This document shows, piece after piece, positions 62,326 to 64,000 of a DNA stretch of 64,000 nt. The DNA comes from an uncultured Clostridia bacterium (lineage in GTDB: Bacteria > Bacillota > Clostridia > Oscillospirales > Ruminococcaceae). The stretch lies in the NCBI GenBank assembly GCA_947632025.1, contig CANRNN010000005.1, forward strand, positions 97,031-161,030. The letters run 5' to 3'. Position numbers and translations under genes: made by a program. Within the stretch, counting starts at the first letter, position 1. Each line of letters begins with the position of its first letter. The notes below the pieces were generated by a model that had not been told where the DNA came from, ran no database searches, and was given only the letters and a program-made list of their open reading frames with translations.

Positions 62326-63264
62326 TCAGATGTAAATGTTGAACGATGTGCCGTATTTCTCAAAGCCCTCTTTGATGATTCCGGCAAGAGTGTCGTTGAC
62401 TTTTGACGCATCCTTGCAGTCGGGGGAGATGTTGCCGTTTTCGTCAAGCTCAAAGGAAGTGCCGACAGTATGACCATTTCCTGCAATATGATTTACATGA
62501 ACAAAGACCTTGCTGTTAGCTTCTTCGATCATTCTGTTTGCTTTTTCAGCAGACTCCGGCGACATATTGGCAAGTATTACATAATTATCGTCATTTTTGT
62601 TGATGTAAAACGATTCGTAAAAAGATTCTTTGTTCTCCTGTGACTGAACAACATTTAAGTTGATGTCATCGGCAGGAAGCCAGAACGAGGTATTCACCGT
62701 TTCGGGGTAGATGACAGCCTCGGAGATGTTGAAGTCATAACAGCCGGGGAGAAGGTTATTCCCGCAGTAGAAACTCGAAGAGTGATTGCTAATTTTTGTT
62801 GATGCTTCAAGTTCGGGGTCGGGATTCGGGATACGCTTGTTTTCAAGCGAAGCAGCAAACTCTTTGGCTTCGTCGCGGCTGTCTGCAAAGGTCAGCGTAA
62901 CTCCATCAATAGCGCTGTTATCGTCGGGAGTTTCCGTATTGGTCTGAACCTCCGCAGCGGGAGTTTCAACCTCTGCGGGAATTGCGGGTGCAGAAATTTC
63001 TCCGTTGTTGTCGGGGAGTGTATTCTCGCTGGTAGGTATAGAATCTGCCGAAACTCCTATCGAGATCGCTCCCAGAGCTGCGACTGCTGCCGCTGATATT
63101 ATTGTGCGTGTAATGTTGATGCGTTTCATCAATTTGTCCTCCTGTTCTTGTTTTGGCGGGAGCTTTCCCGTCATTTCGCGCAGTGAGGATTTAATTCTTT
63201 CTGTAGATTCACGGGAAATTTTCTCACCTTTGGGACAATTATTCTCAAAAAATTCCTCAAACAT
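62326..63264 (-). CDS. Membrane-anchored partner of the ECF sigma factor, probable anti-sigma factor
   Basis: The 312-residue protein has a charged cytoplasmic N-terminus of about 45 residues, one membrane helix (about 50-72; ITRTIISAAAVAALGAISIG), a linker of Pro, Glu and Thr residues (80-115), and an outer domain with three cysteines. This arrangement and the 8-base overlap with the ECF sigma gene upstream suggest a regulatory partner, in the manner of Firmicutes anti-sigma proteins with unrelated outer domains. No zinc-binding ASD motif is seen. The start is ATG 63264 with GAGAGG upstream, or TTG six bases earlier. Confidence 0.65.
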   Translation of the reverse strand: MFEEFFENNCPKGEKISRESTERIKSSLREMTGKLPPKQEQEDKLMKRINITRTIISAAAVAALGAISIGVSADSIPTSENTLPDNNGEISAPAIPAEVETPAAEVQTNTETPDDNSAIDGVTLTFADSRDEAKEFAASLENKRIPNPDPELEASTKISNHSSSFYCGNNLLPGCYDFNISEAVIYPETVNTSFWLPADDINLNVVQSQENKESFYESFYINKNDDNYVILANMSPESAEKANRMIEEANSKVFVHVNHIAGNGHTVGTSFELDENGNISPDCKDASKVNDTLAGIIKEGFEKYGTSFNIYI

Positions 63265-63829
63265 AATCAAACCCTCTCTGCTGTAAATTTTTTTTGAGCT
63301 TTGCGCGGGTGCGCGATAGCCTGACCCGAACCGTTCCCTCCTGAAGTCCGAGGGAATCCGCGATCATTGCGTATGATTCTCCGAAAAAGAATCGCCGCAG
63401 GAAAATATCGCGTTCTTCTTTTGTAAGGGAATCAAGCTCTTCGTTAAGTGCTGACATCATCTCATTCAGTTCTGCGGTACGCTCGATTGAAAGATCCGAA
63501 GCAAACTCTGTTTCCTGTGAAAGCTCGTCGAGGGAATCACACTCTTTTCGGGATTTAGAGCGCAGATAATTTCGTACAGCATTTTTAGCTGAAACTGAGA
63601 GATACGGTTTAAGACCGACATTCTCGTCGAGGTTTTCACGGTGTTCCCACACTGCGAACAGCACATCTACGCATAATGCTTCGACATCCTCAGGCGGGGC
63701 GGATATACCGGCGGAGCCTGCGAAATTTCGCATTACGGTGCAGATATAAGCTGAATACTCATCTGCGATTTTATACAAGACCTCCTCGCCGCGAGATTTA
63801 AGTGCGGCAATAAGTTCCTTGCTATTCAT
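63257..63829 (-). CDS. ECF-type RNA polymerase sigma factor
   Basis: The 190-residue protein shows sigma region 2 (DVEALCVDVLFAVWEHRENL...YLSVSAKNAVRNYLRSK) and region 4 with the helix-turn-helix SYAMIADSLGLQEGTVRVRLSRTRAKLKK. There is no region 1 or 3, typical for ECF sigma factors. I start at the ATG with GGGGGGATAAA upstream, not at the frame start at 63997, whose extra 56 residues come from a homopurine tract. It overlaps the membrane partner gene, so the pair should form a switch. Confidence 0.9.
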   Translation of the reverse strand: MNSKELIAALKSRGEEVLYKIADEYSAYICTVMRNFAGSAGISAPPEDVEALCVDVLFAVWEHRENLDENVGLKPYLSVSAKNAVRNYLRSKSRKECDSLDELSQETEFASDLSIERTAELNEMMSALNEELDSLTKEERDIFLRRFFFGESYAMIADSLGLQEGTVRVRLSRTRAKLKKNLQQRGFDYV

Positions 63830-63891
63830 TTTATCCCCCCAAGCGCTTGTACGCTGTACTGTACAGTTGGGATTTTTCCCTCTCAGTAGTA

Positions 63892-63919
63892 GATACACCG
63901 GAATAGATTTTTCGTTACA
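63892..63919 (-). promoter_or_regulatory. Candidate ECF-type promoter of the sigma gene
   Basis: On the minus strand TGTAAC is followed 16 bases later by TGTATC, a spacing close to that of ECF promoters of the SigW/SigV type (TGAAAC-16-CGTA). Such sigma factors often transcribe their own genes. The -10 is not a strong match, so this is only a candidate. A 13-base palindrome CTGTACTGTACAG (63854-63866) lies between it and the gene. Confidence 0.35.
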
Positions 63920-63949
63920 GAAAAGAAAAAGAAAAAAAGAAAAAAATAA

Positions 63950-63982
63950 AAAAAGAAAAAAAAATCTGCGAGCGAAGCTCGC
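63950..63982 (-). terminator. Rho-independent terminator of a gene outside the window
   Basis: On the minus strand GCGAGC pairs with GCTCGC around TTC, followed by AGA and a long T-rich tract. It must close a minus-strand transcript coming from beyond 64000. Confidence 0.75.
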
Positions 63983-64000
63983 GAATCGGGATTCCAAAGG

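Noticed and set aside
63830..63997. N-terminal extension of the sigma factor (FFFLFLFFSFFLFLF)
   Set aside because: It is the translation of a homopurine tract following a terminator; the ATG at 63829 has a strong ribosome-binding site.

Overview
The window is a continuous stretch of chromosome from a low-to-mid G+C Gram-positive anaerobe. It is most likely class Clostridia, probably an Oscillospirales/Ruminococcaceae-type gut or rumen bacterium. The evidence is the Firmicutes gene order (plsX-rnc-smc-ftsY, nadD-yqeK-rsfS, aroQ-M24-efp, yqhQ-prmC-recA-recX-rimO-pgsA), sporulation genes (spoIIID, a YlmC/YmxH protein, a SpoIID-like protein), an oxygen-sensitive class III ribonucleotide reductase, an FMN riboswitch on an ECF transporter gene, Gram-positive Shine-Dalgarno sites and many TTG/GTG starts. 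No rRNA, tRNA, phage, insertion sequence or CRISPR array is visible.

Layout. 1-10.7 kb: a dense operon-like run of housekeeping genes (trmFO end, plsX, rnc, radical SAM, smc, ftsY, rdgB, yhbY, nadD, yqeK, rsfS). 10.8-18 kb: monocistronic rpsU, an unknown gene, yqeG, an endonuclease IV-like TIM barrel, aroQ, a degenerate M24 peptidase homologue, efp, a zinc-ribbon protein, hisC and metY. 18-24.3 kb: an ABC-F protein with one ruined ATP site, an exonuclease, a HAD hydrolase, ylmC, rpsB-tsf behind a long leader, and spoIIID on the minus strand. 24.3-31 kb: an aluminium-resistance-family PLP protein, small membrane and acetyltransferase genes, yicC, the FMN riboswitch with ribU, and a SpoIID-like gene. 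31-38 kb: citrate synthase, a membrane protein, a lipoprotein and a two-component system. 37-44 kb: yqhQ-prmC-recA-recX-rimO-pgsA and a DUF4261 protein. 44.5-54.8 kb: parE-parC, fhs, tsaE-tsaB, rpiB-upp, recQ. 54.9-64 kb: nrdD-nrdG, a TetR regulator, the NAD(P)HX repair enzyme, a lipoprotein, an alanine/glycine symporter, and an ECF sigma/membrane partner pair on the minus strand.

The most unusual content is between genes. A dispersed element of about 175 bp occurs three times (before the ABC-F gene, recA and parE), once inverted. It is bounded by GTTAGAG...CTCTAAC and continues into tandem arrays of a degenerate heptamer (TCTAACC). Further heptamer arrays stand alone at 29.38, 30.15 and 48.81 kb. 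In four places the array runs directly into the Shine-Dalgarno sequence of the next gene. A tandem 102-bp array made from the left half of the element lies between prmC and recA and supplies the prmC stop codon. I find no published family I can name for it. Two coding oddities stand beside it: an M24 'peptidase' next to efp that has lost its metal ligands, and an ABC-F protein whose second ATP site is destroyed on both faces.

Twelve sigma-A-type promoters are readable, all with a 17-bp spacer. Motif and family calls come from reading the sequence; no database search was possible.
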